Below are positions 61,626 through 64,000 of a DNA stretch of 64,000 bases, piece by piece. The stretch lies in the NCBI RefSeq assembly GCF_018320785.1, contig NC_054884.1:18787667-18851666 (forward strand), in the 5' to 3' direction. The position numbers were made by a program, and so were the translations under genes. Source of the stretch: Cheilinus undulatus. Taxonomy: Eukaryota; Chordata; Actinopteri; Labriformes; Labridae. The stretch's first letter is position 1. Each line of letters opens with the position of its first letter. The notes below the pieces were generated by a model. That model ran no database searches. It had not been told where the DNA came from and was given only the letters and a program-made list of their open reading frames with translations.

Positions 61626-64000
61626 GTAAGTCTTTCTGTTTTTTACCTTCTGCTGTGATAGCGATCAGGTAGTGAACACTGAGTCATGAGAAGGCTGCCC
61701 TCAATAAAAGGAAACCATAGCGTCTAAACCACAGTTAAGATTCATGCACAGTATGTGTCATAACATTATCTGAAATATAAGTTTGTACAGAAAACAACAA
61801 GAGAGTAAAGGAGTTTTTAAGATTATGAAACATAGAAATGACAATTTGTTCTTTCTCGGTAGCAGTAAACTTTTCCCACTGACTTTGTTAGAGGAACAAA
61901 CGTATGAATGAGGAAATAACTAAAAATAAAACATAAACCAGAGCTGCACAATCAGCATTTATTGTCCTTTTTATAGGGCGTATTTTAGAAAAGCGATGTT
62001 ACTTGTTTTTTAATTATATTTCTCATTTTTGAGAAAGTAGAGATTTTTTTTAACTTTATAACAGCCTTTGGAAGACTTGATTTTTACTATTCACCACAAA
62101 TATTGTTTTTGAATAAACATGACTTTCAGTCAGTCACAAAAACGTGCTTGGTGGTTGTTTTTTGTAATCTTTTTGCTAACTGTTTAGGCTTTGTCTCTGA
62201 GGTGTGGATAAAGAGGCAGAGGTAAAAATGTGAAAAAAATCCTAGAAAAGATTTGATTTCTAACCCTTGTGTTTTCTTAGTTTGGACTATATGTTTGTTT
62301 TCCTTGTGTGTCAAATTTGGTCCACCCTGGTTTCACTATTTTTAAAGTATGATAGCAAAAAGTTTTATTTCTGTTAAATCATATTCTACAACTACATTTC
62401 ATATTGTAAACAAACATTTCATTTTCTTACATTTATGGCCATCACGCCTCATTCACATGAGATTAGAGAGTTTTAAAATAATAACAATGTCAATTCTTTT
62501 TCCTTTAGTTATGTCTAGAGGAATATTTAATGGTTGGGGGTTAGAAAAGAGCATGTGTTATTTTTAGTTTTTTTTTTTTTTTTTTTTTTAACCATGAATA
62601 TATGTTTTCCTTTACATTTTTTGCCCCTGTGCGTCAGCATAAAGCATATGTACAACTAATCACTCATTTTTGTGTTTAGACTTTTTTTCATTCCAAGCCA
62701 CTGACTCAAATTTTAAACTTCTTTTTATGATTTAAAGTCTATGTAGTTCTGTGACCCCAGTAACATGAAATTACACCCTTTCAGTGTCAAATGTAGCTGA
62801 AACAATTAAATATAGTAATTGTAGTTACACATGCATTAACATTTGATAATGGATTTTCACCAAAATGTCCATTTCAAAGTTTTATCAAAGTATTATTTTG
62901 ACAGTTGATTTTTTTTCCCAGTGAAAGCACATAATCACACTTCTTGTCCTCAAAGGCCAAAACTGATCCTGTCAAGTTTGTCTTGTTTTAAAGCGTGAGA
63001 TGTATCATATAATTCTATGTTACACCACTTAGCAGACTTCATTCCAAGTTTTACTCTTGTTTTTGGAAGTAGTGATCAATGATTTGGTTTATACTAAATT
63101 CTAGTCCCCTTTTTCTGTGAAAAATAAGCAGAAATTCTGGATTGATTGGCATCATAACAAACTGGCACATGAATAGTAGGTACATGCCTGACTAATCTTA
63201 TCAAATCAGAAATATCAGGCAGCAAACAAAGAGCAAAAATATGTGGAAAAACTCTATTCAGGAAATAAAAAAAGAATAAAAACTTTAAGTTGTTATATGC
63301 ATGTTATTATATAAAGCATTACTTGTCAGAATACTGCAACTTACAAAAACAGCAAAATGGAGGGGGAGCTGTCTGCTCTGATGTTGTCAAATTTAGATGT
63401 ATGCACATTTTCTTTTTAAATCATGATTAGAAACCTAATGAACAACCGTTCATCAGGGCCAACGTAAAAGATAAGAAAAGAAAGAGAATCAGTGTATTTT
63501 TCAGCAAAAAACTCAACAGTTTTAGTATGAAAAATGAACATTATTGAGATTATAAAGTTGTATATTTACAAGAAAACAAACTCTGCAATTCAGATTTTAA
63601 GGAGTCTTGAATTTTGACATTAGAAACTAAAAAAGTTGGAGCTTTTTAAATAGTAAATTAATAAAAGTGTAAAGTGAAAGAGTTCTAAGAAAAAAACTAG
63701 AAACAGGTTTGATTCTAGACTTCATGATCTAAATAGATTCTTAGTTTGGTTCACGTAGATTTATGGTTTTTACATTTAAATATTTCTATTTTTTTCTTGT
63801 AAACTATCTTTTAAAACTTGACAATATCTAGTTAGTTTTTTTTCTAGAGTAGCCCTGATAGAGTGGCTTAATACTGGATATTTTATTTGTGTCTCTTTTG
63901 TCAAAAATATGTGTATGTAGGCCTACAATACTGGGTGGAAGGGAACCATCCATGTGAGGCAACTCTATCAAAGAAACCCATATTTATATAATAAAACCTT
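61626..64000. other. Presumed first intron of the 61560 gene
   Basis: AT-rich DNA with a poly(T) run at about 62567-62590. I saw no further exon, RNA gene or assignable repeat up to the window end. Confidence 0.4.

Overview
This window is vertebrate nuclear DNA, almost certainly from a ray-finned (teleost) fish. Genes are split into short exons with GT-AG introns. The non-coding DNA carries fish-type Tc1/mariner relics, hAT-like MITEs, a tRNA-derived SINE and microsatellites. I saw no retroviral or LTR element. The gene content matches the human 19q13.3-13.4 neighbourhood: brsk1, a cpt1c-like gene, tnnt1, dnaaf3, syt5 and a light-type ferritin.

Layout. 1-7935 (+) holds the 3' part of brsk1, a brain-enriched AMPK-related kinase. 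7936-17996 is non-coding and repeat-bearing, with a candidate NRF1/CRE/E-box/CCAAT promoter near 15.7 kb. 17997-31098 (+) is a complete 18-exon carnitine palmitoyltransferase 1 gene whose exon 8 exists in two tandem, mutually exclusive-looking versions. 31099-39138 is intergenic and ends with the probable TATA promoter and non-coding first exon of tnnt1. 39139-42621 (+) is a complete slow-type troponin T. 42882-46680 (-) is a complete dnaaf3, tail-to-tail with tnnt1, with a 5' non-coding exon and an X-box-like site. 47728-52553 (-) is a complete synaptotagmin of the syt1/2/5 type, called syt5 by context. 55712-57431 (-) is a complete 174-residue ferritin that has lost most ferroxidase ligands. 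57432-64000 is mostly non-coding. It contains a Tc1 relic, a small exon-like ATG segment at 58285, and one convincing signal-peptide first exon at 61560 whose gene continues beyond the window.

The genes are not one pathway: they are a conserved syntenic block covering kinase signalling, fatty-acid or acyl-CoA sensing, the sarcomere, ciliary dynein assembly, vesicle release and iron storage. Most worth a second look are the twin cpt1 exons (one CPT1A-like, one CPT1B-like), the ferroxidase-dead ferritin with no visible iron-responsive element, the histidine-rich luminal tail of the synaptotagmin, and the dnaaf3 stop codon lying inside its own poly(A) signal. All exon boundaries were placed by eye from splice signals, reading-frame continuity and remembered human paralogues. 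No alignment program was run.
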